The notes under the pieces: generated by a model | Told to the model about the DNA's origin: nothing | The model's database searches: none | The model's input: only the letters and a program-made list of their open reading frames with translations | Source of the DNA: CAVQCX01 sp963775335 | GTDB lineage: Bacteria; Pseudomonadota; Gammaproteobacteria; Chromatiales; Chromatiaceae | DNA length: 64,000 bases | Assembly: GCA_963775335.1 (NCBI GenBank) | Contig: CAVZIJ010000003.1 | Span: forward strand, 310,001 to 374,000 | Direction: 5' to 3' | Made by a program: the position numbers and the translations under genes | In this document: positions 34,392 to 44,012 of the stretch, piece by piece | Numbering within the stretch: the first letter of the stretch is position 1 | Layout: every line of letters begins with the position of its first letter

Positions 34392-35456
34392 ATGAGTAGC
34401 GAGAGCAAGCCCCTATTTATTAGTCACGCAGTTGCTGATAGGCAACTAGTTAGTGCATTGGTTGAGTTTCTAGAGGATGGCATAGGCGTTCCTGAGAACG
34501 AAATCTTTTGCTCCTCACTGAAAGGCAAGGGCATACCGGCCGGTAAACGCTTTGTAGAATATATAAAAGATCAAATATCTGGCCCGAAGATCGTAATCCT
34601 GTTGCTTACAAATAATTATTACGAGAGCAATTTTTGCTTATCAGAGCTTGGGGCAGCATGGGTAAAATCCCATGACATTTACCCGATATTAGTTCCCCCA
34701 TTGACCTATGGCGACGTTAAAGACGTTCTCCTGGGAACTCAGGTTACAAAAATCGCAGACTCTATTCAGCTTAATGAATTACGTGAAACCCTAGCTGAAA
34801 AGCTTGGGTTTAAGCTTAAGTCAGGTTTCAAATGGGATGCAAAGCGGGATTTATTCCTGGAAAACATTTCGAAAATCATACTAAAGCTGCCCAAGCCAAA
34901 GAAGGTTGACAGGGCTGAATATGAGAAGCTTGTTTCGAAGAACAAGGAGTATCTTGAGGGACTCAAAGAATACGAAGAAGAAGTAACTGCCTTGAAATCG
35001 CTTATAGAAAAGATCAAGAAGTCTAAAGACAAATCGGAGGTGTCTGCAATATTGCTTGCTGACGCAGGCGAGCAGGAAATTTACAATGAGCTACTAGCCG
35101 ACACCCAAGCTCACCTAAATGAGCTGCCTACGATTGCCGTTTACATGTTATTCAAGCATTTTTCTGGTGAAAGCCAGGTGATTTTCAATGCCTTCGAGGA
35201 AAGGGATAAGCTTGATGATGCTTCTCAAGCTGTTGATGATGGCTACTTAATACACAACGGAGAGTCATTTGAGTTAAATCATGACGACCCATCAATATCG
35301 GAAGCTATCGATCAATTGAGTAAAACCAACGAGTTTCTCGAGACAGAGATAAGCGAAGAGTTTTATGAAGGATTAAAAAAAGAGCTTGGCTTTTTGCCAC
35401 AAATCACCAATAGGCGATTCTGGAAGAAAGTGCTTTATGGTTCGTATTTGTATTAG
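34392..35456 (+). CDS. Cassette 1: TIR-domain protein
   Basis: 354 aa. Residues about 6-140 are a TIR domain: KPLFISHAVADRQLVSALVEFLE at the start and FCLSELGAAWV with the candidate NADase glutamate Glu85. A helical, Lys/Glu-rich region (about 180-235) follows, then a C-terminal domain of about 115 residues that I cannot name. Bacterial TIR proteins often deplete NAD+ or make signal nucleotides in phage defence. The gene is much AT-richer than the backbone. ATG at 34392 follows GGAAATATA; ATG at 34353 overlaps the recombination core and is less likely. The stop is 6 nt before the R'' box, typical of cassettes. Confidence 0.88.
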   Translation: MSSESKPLFISHAVADRQLVSALVEFLEDGIGVPENEIFCSSLKGKGIPAGKRFVEYIKDQISGPKIVILLLTNNYYESNFCLSELGAAWVKSHDIYPILVPPLTYGDVKDVLLGTQVTKIADSIQLNELRETLAEKLGFKLKSGFKWDAKRDLFLENISKIILKLPKPKKVDRAEYEKLVSKNKEYLEGLKEYEEEVTALKSLIEKIKKSKDKSEVSAILLADAGEQEIYNELLADTQAHLNELPTIAVYMLFKHFSGESQVIFNAFEERDKLDDASQAVDDGYLIHNGESFELNHDDPSISEAIDQLSKTNEFLETEISEEFYEGLKKELGFLPQITNRRFWKKVLYGSYLY

Positions 35457-35792
35457 AGGCATGCATAACGAATAAGGATAGATCGTGAGAGCGAAGCGAG
35501 CCACGATCTTATCCGGTTGTTGAACGAGCCCGAGCTTGGGGCCTTGCAACAACGGATCGACGCTCTTTAGAAAATTGATCGCAGAAGCCGCGGGTGGTCA
35601 GGGCAGGACTGGCGGCCAACCTGGCACCTGGAGCCGGCGAAAGGCTGGTGGTTTGGCCGTGGCCGGGCGCCTGGAGGCGGCTAAAGTGGCCACCCGGCGC
35701 CGGGATTTTAGCTGATTCTCGCCACGCAGGCACAGCCAAGCCCTGGCCGCGCACGGCCAGCGTGTCCGGCGCCCCAGGGCCCGGGGGAGGAG

Positions 35793-36886
35793 CTACACCG
35801 GCACGGCCAGCGGCGGTGGCCCCTGGCTCCCAGCCGGCTGAGGGTGACGGCCAAGGGGCGGATAAACGGCAACCACCCGCATTCGCCCGCCACAGGCGGG
35901 GCAGCAGAAGGTTGGGCGCTGCCGGGGCGCCACGGGCCGGATTACCACCTGCAGGATCAGCTGCAGCAGCTGCAAGGTCTTGCGGGCATTGTGGTGCAGG
36001 AAGCCGTAGTCGCGCACCCGGTGAAAGCCCCGCGGCAGCACGTGTTGGATGACCCGCCAGAGCAACACCTCCCCGGGCAGCGTCTCGATGCGCGTCTTCC
36101 CGGTCTGTGCGTCGGTGTAGCGAAAGCTCACCTGCCCGTCGTGCTCGGCGAGGAGGTTGGACTCGCTGATCACCCCGCGGTAGAGATAGCGCGAGAGGTA
36201 CTCCAAAGCGGTGTCTCCGCGCCCCACGAGGCGGCAGTCGACCACCCAGCGCTCGGGCACGCGCTCGCCCGAGCGCAGCCCCGCCTGGGCGATCTCGTGC
36301 AGCAGCTTGCCCCGGAACACCTGGGCCAGGGCAAACGCGTTGAACAGATACCGATAGCGGGTACGCTTCCAGGCACGCTCGGCGAGATCGATCCCGCCGC
36401 CGGGCACCACCACATGCAGGTGGGGATGGTAGGTCAGACGCCGGCTGTGGGTATGCAGGACCGCGGTCATGCCGATCTGGCCTCCCAGATGCTTGGGGTT
36501 GAGCCCGAACTGCTGCAGTGTCTGGGTGGCGGCGCGGAACAGCGCCTCATAGACCGCGCGCTGATGCCGCCAGGCGAGCTCACGAAGCTGCGCCGGCAGC
36601 GCGAAGGTGACCAGGAAGTAGTCCACGGGCAGCAGCTTCTCGCGCTGGCGCGCCAGCCACTGGGAGGCCTCGTGGTGCTGGCAGCGCGGGCAGCTGCGAT
36701 GCCCGCACGAGCAGGGCTGCCAGTGCAGCTCGCAGCACTCGCGCAGCGGCTGAGCACCTGCCCGGCCCCGGGCGTGCGACAGCGAGAGATCGCGTCCAAA
36801 GCCCGCTCATGGCCGGGCAGCAGCTGCCCGCCATAGCGGGCCTGCAGGGCCTCCCGGTAGGTCTCGATCAGGTTGGCCAGCTCCAT
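35793..36886 (-). pseudogene. IS91-family HUH transposase, copy a, frameshifted
   Basis: Nearly identical to the intact 364-aa copy at 40680-41774, but a 2 bp loss near 36741 (CTCGCGCAG instead of CTCGCTGCAG) shifts the frame after CRTPGAGQVLSRC. The remainder, from VDYFLVTFALPAQLREL to the end, is intact in another frame and includes the HUH motif YHPHLHVVV and the tyrosine motif YLSRYLYRG. The N-terminal zinc-binding part is lost, so this copy cannot make full-length transposase. Confidence 0.9.
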
Positions 36887-36888
36887 GC

Positions 36889-37793
36889 TCAGAGCTTCCT
36901 GAGATCGACCCGCAGGGAGCCGACCAGGCGATTGAGCAGCGCCGAGGTCGACTGCTCGGTGGTCTCGGTGAGGTGGGCGTAGAGGGCGGTGGTGGTGGGG
37001 CTGGCGTGGCCGAGCAGCGCCTGAATATGGCGCAGGCTCAGGCCCTGCTCGAGCAGATGGGTGGCCAGGCTGTGGCGCAGCGAATGGACCGAGATCTTTT
37101 TTTTATTCCGCAATCGGCAAGCAGCGCCTTGACGGCCTGCTGGGCGCCGCCGCGGTCCATGTGGGTGGTGGCCTCACGGATGCGCTCGGGTGATCCGACC
37201 GGATTGGGAAACAGCAGACGCGGATGGCGATGCTTGGCCCAGAGCGCGCGCAGCCCCTGGTAGGTGAGCTCCGGCAGCGGCACCAAGCGGTCCTTGTGGC
37301 CCTTGCCGCGGCGGATATGCACCCGGCGGCGAGCAGCATCGATATCGCTGACCTCGAGCGCCAGCGTCTCGCTCAGGCGCAGGCCCATGGAGTAGGTGGC
37401 GAGCACAAAGACCCGGTAGCGCAGCTTGCGCGCCGCACCGATGAGCTGCTCGACCTCCGAGACGCTGAGCACATCGGGCAGCGAGCGCACCTGGGGAGGC
37501 TTGATCATCTCCACCCACTGCCAGTCGCGCTTGAGCACCTCGGCCCAGAAGAACTGCAGCCCGTTGCGATCCACGCGCACCGTGCTCCAGGAGTGGGAGT
37601 CGATCAGCTCGGAGAAGTACTCGGCGAGCTGATCCTCGCCCAGCTTGTCGGGGACGCAGTCGAAATGCTCGCTGACCCGGCGCACCGCCCGGGCATAGAC
37701 GTCGATCGTGCTCTCGCTATAGCCTTGCAGCTTCAGGGCACGCAGGTGCTTGGCATACAGGCGGTCAAAGCGCTTCTGTTCGTTCGGATTCAT
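36889..37793 (-). CDS. Tyrosine recombinase of IS91-like copy a, two frames joined at an A8 run
   Basis: The first frame starts at 37793 (MNPNEQKRFDRLYAKHLRALKLQGYSEST...) and contains the SAM-like DNA-binding domain and the first catalytic Arg in MGLRLSETLAL. It would end soon after the A8 tract near 37110. The -1 frame continues RNKKKISVHSLRHSLATHLLEQGLSLRHIQALLGHASPTTTALYAHL, carrying the HxxR, the second His and the catalytic Tyr, and stops at 36889, 2-3 nt before the transposase start. A -1 slip on A AAA AAA gives ...GIKKKISVHSLRH, an intact enzyme of about 300 aa. All three copies keep the same arrangement. Confidence 0.8.
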
Positions 37794-38145
37794 GGGGTAA
37801 GCTCCTCAGCAGGACTGCCCAACATTGGGCAACCAGGGAGCATACGTGGGGATCAGGGGGTTTTCCTGCCGCGGAGCGGCTTCGTTCAACAATGCCATAA
37901 ACTCGGACCCCAAAAAGCTGCGCTGCGCTTTTTGGGTCCGGTTATGGCAGCCGTTAGCGCGTGATCAACATGAAACTCATCGAAGACAACCACTATCACC
38001 TTTGGACAGATGCCCTGCACGCTCGGGAGCTTGCGCGAGAAACAAACAACAGGTGGGACCGCGGCACCTACGTTAGATGGGCTATTATCACTGCTTGGAC
38101 CGTGCTCGAGATGGCATGCCAAGATGGCGTAGAAGACGGTGACAT

Positions 38146-39794
38146 CTGAAGTTTTGTACTTTCTCAGTGTCGCAATTATCGACCGTCGGGAATGCGCGTG
38201 AAACAGTCGCGGTGACGTAGCGCGTCGGGATTTCTTCATCTTCAGAACGTTAGTATATTATTGACTACAGGATGGTCGCCATATTAGTGCATGCTTATAG
38301 ATGATCAGCCGCCCGCAGAACGCGCTGACAGCCGCATAATTGCGAGAAAAAACAGTCGCTTAAACGTGAATAGGGGCTCGATTCGAGGTATAATCAAGGT
38401 TGCACAAGCCAATGATTTACCAACAAAAAGAGCCCCTACTCGATGCCTATCTTACGCACTCTCGCCAACGATTTCCAAGCCCTGTTTCCGGCCAACGACA
38501 AGGGTCAGGAGCGCTTTCGCTGGCTCATCCTGACATTGCAAGCGATCGTCGTGCCGATCACCGCCTCGCGCACCTCCAACTTGTTGCGGGCCATCGAGAC
38601 ACTGTTCGGTGTGAGTATCGCCGAGTGGCGCTACTACACCTTCATGGCTTCAGTGAAGCTGCCCTGGGAGCGGCTGTGGAATCTGCTCTGGCGGCGTATC
38701 CCCAGCCCGTTGAGCGATGGGCGTCTGCTGCTGGCGCTTGATGATTCCATCAACCCGAAGACCGGCAAACACATCTTCGGCTGCCAGCGTACCTTCGATC
38801 ATGCGGCCAAGACCAACCAGACGCGCTATCCGTGGGCGCAGACCATCCTCACCGTGGGGCTGCTCAAGAAAATCCACGGGCGCTGGGCCTGCTTGCCGCT
38901 GGCCTTCGCTTTTTATCTGCGCCGCAAGAGCTTGGAGGGCGCCGATCTGAAACTGCGCCGCCAGTCGCTGGTCTTTCGCAGCAAGTTCGAGCAGGCCGTG
39001 CGGCTGATCGCACAGCTTGGCAGTGTCTTCAAGAACGCGCCGATGCTGATCGCCACTGACAGCTGGTTCGGCAACAACGGACTGTTCAAGCCGTTGCGAG
39101 AGCAGCTCGGTACGCGCGCCCATCTGCTCTCGCGGTTGCGGGTCAACTCCGCTCTCTACGCACTCCCCGAACCAGCGAAGAAGGGTAGCGGCGGAAGACC
39201 CAGGAAATATGGCAATCGTCTCGGTAACGCGACACAGTTGGCCGATGCGATGCGCAAGCATGCCAGCACCTATACGCTGCATGTGTACGGGGACCTGCGC
39301 GAGGTCGTGGCCGCCCAGCGTATCGTGATGCTCAAGACCTTGCGCTGCCGTGTGCGTGTCGTCTGGGTCTACCGCAAGAGCCAATGGGTTGCGCTGCTGA
39401 CCACGGACCTTGATCTCAGCGTCGAGCAGATCATCGAATACTACTCGGCGCGGTGGAAAATCGAAGCGGGGTTCCGCGAGATCAAACAAGAGATCGGCAG
39501 CACCGAGACTCAGACGCGCAAACCCGAGTCGGTTACCAATCACCTGCATTTCTGCATGGCAGCCACCACCATCACCTGGATCTACGCCGAGCACTTGCCT
39601 CAAGCCCCGGCGCGGCGCTACGCTTCGCAAAAGACCACCGAGTTTGCCTTCGGGGACGCACGAAGGTCCCTCGCCAAACACCTGGCCAACGAGGGTTTTG
39701 GTATCAATTGCCAGAATTCGCGCAAACCGGATCGAAATCCTTTGATCTCAACTATCATGCGCCTCGTCGCGTGAGGAAAAACAAGAAACTTCAG
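38146..39794 (+). mobile_element. 1649 bp IS4-superfamily insertion sequence, copy A
   Basis: Ends CTGAAGTTTTGTACTTTCTC and, inverted, CTGAAGTTTCTTGTTTTTCC; flanked by the 8 bp duplication GGTGACAT (38138-38145 and 39795-39802). One transposase gene. Copies of identical length lie at 45157-46805 and 56380-58028. Confidence 0.95.
38443..39774 (+). CDS. DDE transposase of the 1649 bp IS, copy A
   Basis: 443 aa, intact. Catalytic residues are visible in LLALDDSINPKTG (D1), LIATDSWFGNNG (D2) and YYSARWKIEAGFREIKQ (E within the Y-2-R-3-E-6-K signature of IS4-type enzymes). The exact ISfinder group (IS4 or IS701-like) cannot be settled by eye. It reads from an ATG at 38443, 297 bp inside the left end; the leader region has no other gene. 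The protein is identical or nearly identical to the copies at 45177 and 56677, implying recent activity. Confidence 0.93.
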   Translation: MPILRTLANDFQALFPANDKGQERFRWLILTLQAIVVPITASRTSNLLRAIETLFGVSIAEWRYYTFMASVKLPWERLWNLLWRRIPSPLSDGRLLLALDDSINPKTGKHIFGCQRTFDHAAKTNQTRYPWAQTILTVGLLKKIHGRWACLPLAFAFYLRRKSLEGADLKLRRQSLVFRSKFEQAVRLIAQLGSVFKNAPMLIATDSWFGNNGLFKPLREQLGTRAHLLSRLRVNSALYALPEPAKKGSGGRPRKYGNRLGNATQLADAMRKHASTYTLHVYGDLREVVAAQRIVMLKTLRCRVRVVWVYRKSQWVALLTTDLDLSVEQIIEYYSARWKIEAGFREIKQEIGSTETQTRKPESVTNHLHFCMAATTITWIYAEHLPQAPARRYASQKTTEFAFGDARRSLAKHLANEGFGINCQNSRKPDRNPLISTIMRLVA

Positions 39795-40679
39795 GGTGAC
39801 ATTTCACGCCGTTTCAAGGATAACCTCGACAACGCGCTAGCCAATAAATCTTTCCAGCCGTTGGACTGGTCGCGCGGAATTTGGCAGCAAGTATTGAAAG
39901 TGCAAGACCTCAGAATAAGCTGCGTTCATCGCTTCGTCGCGGAAAATAGACTATTTCCGCCGGCAGAATTGGCCGAGACTTCTCTTTAGACAGTTCGCGA
40001 CGCCGTTCTGGAGATCTACGTTCATGTGAATAAACGCCCCCCGACATGGCTAAGGGACGACCACGACCAGGGATGGGCTGTTCAATCAGGGTTTACCGTG
40101 GAAGGCTCAATGTACAACAGCAAGTACGAAGGAGTTCCAGGTGGAGTAAAGATTACTTATGTATATAAAGACCGCGAAAGAATATCCGAGATTCTCGCTC
40201 CAGGATCTCAGTGGCAGGAAGCTGTGCAGGATCTGATCGACAATCTGAATATGCCTGTCAGCGCGATCAAAGTTTATATAGACGGTGAGTTGGTGAGTGA
40301 AGAGGTCTTCGAGGTGTCGAAAATGCGGGGAAGCGCATAGCATGAAAGGCGCTAACGAATAAGGATAGATCGTGGGAGCGAAGCGAGCCACGATCTTATC
40401 CGGTTGTTGAACGAGCCCGAGCTTGGGGCCTTGCAACAACGGATCGACGCTCTTTAGAAAATTGATCGCAGAAGCCGCGGGTGGTCAGGGCAGGACTGGC
40501 GGCCAACCTGGCACCTGGAGCCGGCGAAAGGTTGGTGGTTTGGCCGTGGCCGGGCGCCTGGAGGCGGCCAAAGTGGCCACCCGGCGCCGGGATTTTAGCT
40601 GATTCTCGCCACGCAGGCACAGCCAAGCCCTGGCCGCGCACGGCCAGCGTGTCCGGCGCCCCAGGGCCCGGGGGAGGAG

Positions 40680-41774
40680 CTACACCGGCACTGCCAGCGG
40701 CGGTGGCCCCTGGCCCCCAGCCGGCTGAGGGTGACGGCCGGGGGGCGGATAAACGGCAACCACCCGCATTTGCCCGCCACAGGCTGGGCAGCAGAAGCTC
40801 GGGCGCTGGGGGGCGGCCACAGGTCGGATCACCACGTGCAGGATCAGCTGCAGCAGCTGCAAGGTGCGCCGCGCGTTGTGATGGAGGAAGCCGTAGTCGC
40901 GCACCCGGTGAAAGCCCCGGGGCAGCACGTGCTGGATGACCCGCCAGAGCAACACCTCCCCGGGCAGCGTCTCGATGCGTGTCTCCCCGATCTGTGCGTC
41001 GGTGTAGCGAAAGCTCACCTGCCCGTCGTGCTCGGCGAGGAGGTTGGACTCGCTGATCACCCCGCGGTAGAGATAGCGCGAGAGGTACTCCAAAGCGGTG
41101 TCTCCGCGCCCCACGAGGCGGCAGTCGACCACCCAGCGCTCGGGCACGCGCTCGCCCGAGCGCAGCCCCGCCTGGGCGATCTCGTGCAGCAGCTTGCCCC
41201 GGAACACCTGGGCCAGGGCAAACTCGTTGAACAGATACCGATAGCGGGTACGCTTCCAGGCACGCTCGGCGAGATCGATCCCGCCGCCGGGCACCACCAC
41301 ATGCAGGTGGGGATGGTAGGTCAGACGCCGGCTGTGGGTATGCAGGACCGCGGTCATGCCGATCTGGCCTCCCAGATGCTTGGGGTTGAGCCCGAACTGC
41401 TGCAGTGTCTGGGTGGCGGCGCGGAACAGCGCCTCATAGACCGCGCGCTGATGCCGCCAGGCGAGCTCACGAAGCTGCGCCGGCAGCGCGAAGGTGACCA
41501 GGAAGTAGTCCACGGGCAGCAGCTTCTCGCGCTGGCGCGCCAGCCACTGGGAGGCCTCGTGGTGCTGGCAGCGCGGGCAGCTGCGATGCCCGCACGAGCA
41601 GGGCTGCCAGTGCAGCTCGCAGCACTCGCTGCAGCGGCTGAGCACCTGCCCGGCCCCGGGCGTGCGACAGCGAGAGATCGCGTCCAAAGCCCGCTCATGG
41701 CCGGGCAGCAGCTGCCCGCCATAGCGGGCCTGCAGGGCCTCCCGGTAGGTCTCGATCAGGTTGGCCAGCTCCAT
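40680..41774 (-). CDS. IS91-family HUH transposase, copy b
   Basis: 364 aa. An N-terminal zinc-binding cluster CSECCELHWQPCSCGHRSCPRCQ is followed by LLPVDYFLVTFALP, the HUH motif YHPHLHVVVPGG, RGKLLHEI, the two-tyrosine motif YLSRYLYRGVI and a C-terminal zinc pair CCPACGG. This is a rolling-circle type transposase that nicks at one end (oriIS, expected downstream of the gene, here the left end of the element). ATG at 41774 lies 2 nt after the recombinase stop, preceded by AGGAAGCTCTGAGG. The family normally inserts next to a GTTC or CTTG-like tetramer. Confidence 0.95.
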   Translation of the reverse strand: MELANLIETYREALQARYGGQLLPGHERALDAISRCRTPGAGQVLSRCSECCELHWQPCSCGHRSCPRCQHHEASQWLARQREKLLPVDYFLVTFALPAQLRELAWRHQRAVYEALFRAATQTLQQFGLNPKHLGGQIGMTAVLHTHSRRLTYHPHLHVVVPGGGIDLAERAWKRTRYRYLFNEFALAQVFRGKLLHEIAQAGLRSGERVPERWVVDCRLVGRGDTALEYLSRYLYRGVISESNLLAEHDGQVSFRYTDAQIGETRIETLPGEVLLWRVIQHVLPRGFHRVRDYGFLHHNARRTLQLLQLILHVVIRPVAAPQRPSFCCPACGGQMRVVAVYPPPGRHPQPAGGQGPPPLAVPV

Positions 41775-41776
41775 CC

Positions 41777-42681
41777 TCAGAGCTTCCTGAGATCAACCCG
41801 CAGGGAGCCGACCAGGCGATTGAGCAGATCCGAGGTCGACTGCTCGGTGGTCTCGGTGAGGTGGGCGTAGAGGGCGGTGGTGGTGGGGCTGGCGTGGCCG
41901 AGCAGCGCCTGAATATGGCGCAGGCTCAGGCCCTGCTCGAGCAGATGGGTGGCCAGGCTGTGGCGCAGCGAATGGACCGAGATCTTTTTTTTATTCCGCA
42001 ATCGGCAAGCAGCGCCTTGACGGCCTGCTGGGTACCGCCGCGGTCCATGTGGGTGCTGGCCTCACGGGCGCGCTCGGGCGATCCGACCGGGTTGGGAAAC
42101 AGCAGACGCGGATGGCGATGCTTGGCCCAGAGCGCGCGCAGCCCCTGGTAGGTGAGCTCCGGCAGCGGCACCAAGCGGTCCTTGTGGCCCTTGCCGCGGC
42201 GGATATGCACCCGGCGGCGCGCCGCATCGATATCGCTGACCTCGAGCGCCAGCGTCTCGCTCAGGCGCAGGCCCATGGAGTAGGTGGCGAGCACAAAGAC
42301 GCGGTAGCGCAGCTTGCGCGCCGCACCGATGAGCTGCTCGACCTCCGAGACGCTGAGCACATCGGGCAGCGAGCGCACCTGGGGCGGCTTGATCATCTCC
42401 ACCCACTGCCAGTCGCGCTTGAGCACCTCGGCCCAGAAGAACTGCAGCCCGTTGCGATCCACGCGCACCGTGCTCCAGGAGTGGGAGTCGATCAGCTCGG
42501 AGAAATACTCGGCGAGCTGATCCTCGTTCAGCTTGTCGGGGACGCAGTCGAAATGCTCGCTGACCCGGCGCACCGCCCGGGCATAGACGTTGATCGTGCT
42601 CTCGCTATAGCCTTGCAGCTTCAGGGCACGCAGGTGCTTGGCATACAGGCGGTCAAAGCGCTTCTGTTCTTTCGGATTCAT
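41777..42681 (-). CDS. Tyrosine recombinase of IS91-like copy b, two frames joined at an A8 run
   Basis: Same build as copy a: first frame from ATG 42681 (MNPKEQKRFDRLYAKHLRALK) to a stop at 41926, second (-1) frame from the A8 run (about 41990-41998) to the stop at 41777. The heptamer A AAA AAA followed by AGATC is a classic -1 slippage sequence. The His, Arg, His and Tyr of the active site all lie after the shift, so only the shifted product can be active. It resembles the site-specific integrases that accompany some IS91 elements. Confidence 0.82.
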
Positions 42682-42886
42682 GGGGTAAGCTCCTCAGCAG
42701 GACTGCCCAACATTGGACAACCAGGGAGCATACGTGGGGATCAGGGGGTTTTCCTGCCGCGGAGCGGCTTCGTTCAACAAAAGCGTAAACTCGGACCCGG
42801 CAAAGTGGCGCGCCTTTCGCTGCGCTGCAGGTGCGCCACTTTGCCGGGCCGGTTACGCTTGCCGTTATGTTGCTTGAGGTTTTGTT

Positions 42887-43945
42887 ATGACGTATTGCAT
42901 AGGTTGGAAGTACGGGGGGTCCGCTTATCTGATCGCAGACAGCGCTGCCACCGGCCTTACTCCGCCACGTGCCAAACGATCCAGTTTCGATGAGCTGCAT
43001 GACCGAGTGAGAGGCGAATACGTCCAAGAAACTTTGTTGAAACTAGTTAGGATTAACCATAGATGTGCTGCTGCATTCTCGGGAGACGTAACTACCGCAA
43101 GTAATGTTCTGTCTGTTTTGAAACAGCGTTTGGAGTACGGCGGGAGTATTCAAGGTGCTTTAAGTTCGGCCGCGGCCAGCGTTGGCCCGTTTGCACCGGA
43201 AAGACCTGTTTCTCTGTTAATTGCCGAACATGGAGATCAAGGAGCGAGCTTGAAACTATGGCGCTCAGATCAAGCTAACGACGCTGGCGAAGTTGATATT
43301 GGCGAAATAGGCAGCTTGCGGAGTTATCATTCAAATTTCGCAAAAACAGCTCTGTCGATTCTCTGCCAAGGAAAGATAGAAGAGCGGAGATTGCTACCCA
43401 TCGTGAGTGCTGTCGTACAGACATATGGAGTCCACGACAATCTCATTCAGCAGAATATTGGTGGGCTAATATTCGGGCTTCAGGTATGCTCGGATGGTGT
43501 TCTATGGCAGGAAGATACAAACTATTTCTTGTACCCAGACTCGCTGGATTCTCTGACATATGTTTCGGCGTTTGCCCGCGATGATGTCGTAGTTGTAAAT
43601 TCGTCAGTGACCAATGCAACTAATTGCTTTGCGAATTCGATCAACACAGAAAAAATATCTGAATGGAGTTCGAAGTGGCGCGGGTACATTCAAACTCACA
43701 TAAACTCAAACCAATACAGATACTGGGTGTTTATTAGCTCTTCCAGAAAATCCATCACGATTATTCGCCTTGAAGATGTGGCGGCACCTAATAAGTACTT
43801 TTCATTAACTTTTCAAGGCAATGGGCAGTTTGATTTGGGTATGAGTCCGGTACTAAAGGGCACGCTCCTTGCGCCGATGGTGAAAGAAGACCGTGAAGGT
43901 ATCCCATTCAGGTTAAACTTCCTCAATGGCCAGACAGCAACATAA
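42887..43945 (+). CDS. Cassette 3: Ntn-hydrolase-like protein of unknown role
   Basis: 352 aa, AT-rich. The start MTYCIGWKYGGSAYLIADSAATG has the shape of proteasome/HslV-type Ntn hydrolases (a Thr next to the initiator Met, then ...LIADS), and HRCAAAFSGDVTTASNVL fits the second strand-helix unit. About 150 residues of C-terminal sequence (FLYPDSLDSLTYVSAFARDDVV...) are not recognised. There is no signal peptide. Autocatalytic exposure of Thr2 is a guess from position. The TAA stop lies inside the R'' box, a tight cassette fit. It could be an immunity gene, like its neighbours, but nothing shows this directly. Confidence 0.75.
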   Translation: MTYCIGWKYGGSAYLIADSAATGLTPPRAKRSSFDELHDRVRGEYVQETLLKLVRINHRCAAAFSGDVTTASNVLSVLKQRLEYGGSIQGALSSAAASVGPFAPERPVSLLIAEHGDQGASLKLWRSDQANDAGEVDIGEIGSLRSYHSNFAKTALSILCQGKIEERRLLPIVSAVVQTYGVHDNLIQQNIGGLIFGLQVCSDGVLWQEDTNYFLYPDSLDSLTYVSAFARDDVVVVNSSVTNATNCFANSINTEKISEWSSKWRGYIQTHINSNQYRYWVFISSSRKSITIIRLEDVAAPNKYFSLTFQGNGQFDLGMSPVLKGTLLAPMVKEDREGIPFRLNFLNGQTAT

Positions 43946-44012
43946 CATCAGCTTTGAGAAGGATGCTCATTACGCTGCGCTCCATTCGCACCTCTCAAGC
44001 TGAGCGTTAGGG
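43940..44012 (+). other. attC of cassette 3
   Basis: ACATAAC, then ATCAGCTTTGAGAAGGATGC pairing with GCACCTCTCAAGCTGAGC, then GTTAG. Three single unpaired bases lie on the left arm. The R' box is interrupted after GTTA by a group II intron. Confidence 0.85.

Larger units (their letters stand above)
35470..37890 (-). mobile_element. IS91-like element, copy a (attC-associated)
   Basis: A 2.42 kb unit from GAATAAGGATAGATCGTG to GGCTTCGTTCAAC. The left end is an attC-like hairpin (GGATAGATCGTG paired with CACGATCTTATCC) ending in GTTGAAC (35519-35525). Genes on the minus strand are a tyrosine recombinase in two frames and a frameshifted HUH transposase. The same unit recurs at 40357-42778 and 46941-49362. 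Confidence 0.88.
35463..37959 (+). other. attC of cassette 1, split by an IS91-like element
   Basis: R'' GCATAAC (35463-35469) joins, after removal of 35470-37890, to AATGCCATAAACTCGGACCC...GGGTCCGGTTATGGCAGCC and R' GTTAGCG (37953). The rebuilt 76 bp site folds with TGCCATAA.C.CGGACCC.AAAAAGC paired and single unpaired bases on one arm. Confidence 0.8.
37970..40340 (+). pseudogene. Cassette 2: unknown protein, interrupted by an IS and a stop codon
   Basis: The gene starts MKLIEDNHYHLWTDALHARELARE at 37970 and is cut at 38145 by a 1649 bp IS; removing the IS and one 8 bp target copy joins ...CQDGVEDGD to ISRRFKDNLDNALANKSFQPLDW... in frame. The joined frame meets TAG at 39987-39989, and the same frame continues TVRDAVLEIYVHVNKRPPTWLRDDHDQGWAVQSG... 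to 40340, so the ancestral protein was probably about 237 aa. GTG at 40026 could still start the last 104 residues. I do not recognise the family. The stop is followed 9 nt later by the R'' box CGCTAAC. Confidence 0.75.
40357..42778 (-). mobile_element. IS91-like element, copy b (intact)
   Basis: 2422 bp with the same ends as copy a; the left attC-like hairpin ends in GTTGAAC at 40406-40412, and the right end is GTTCAAC at 42772-42778. Both genes are undamaged apart from the conserved frameshift, so this is the reference copy. Confidence 0.9.
40350..42870 (+). other. attC of cassette 2, split by an IS91-like element
   Basis: R'' CGCTAAC (40350-40356) joins to AAAAGCGTAAACTCGGACCC...GGGCCGGTTACGCTTGCC and R' GTTATGT (42864). 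The rebuilt site is 99 bp, with AGCGTAA.C.CGG.CCCGGCAAAGTGGCGC paired. Confidence 0.8.

Noticed and set aside
36739..36745. Programmed frameshift in transposase copy a
   Set aside because: Copies b and c are uninterrupted at this place; copy a simply lacks 2 bp, so it is a mutation.
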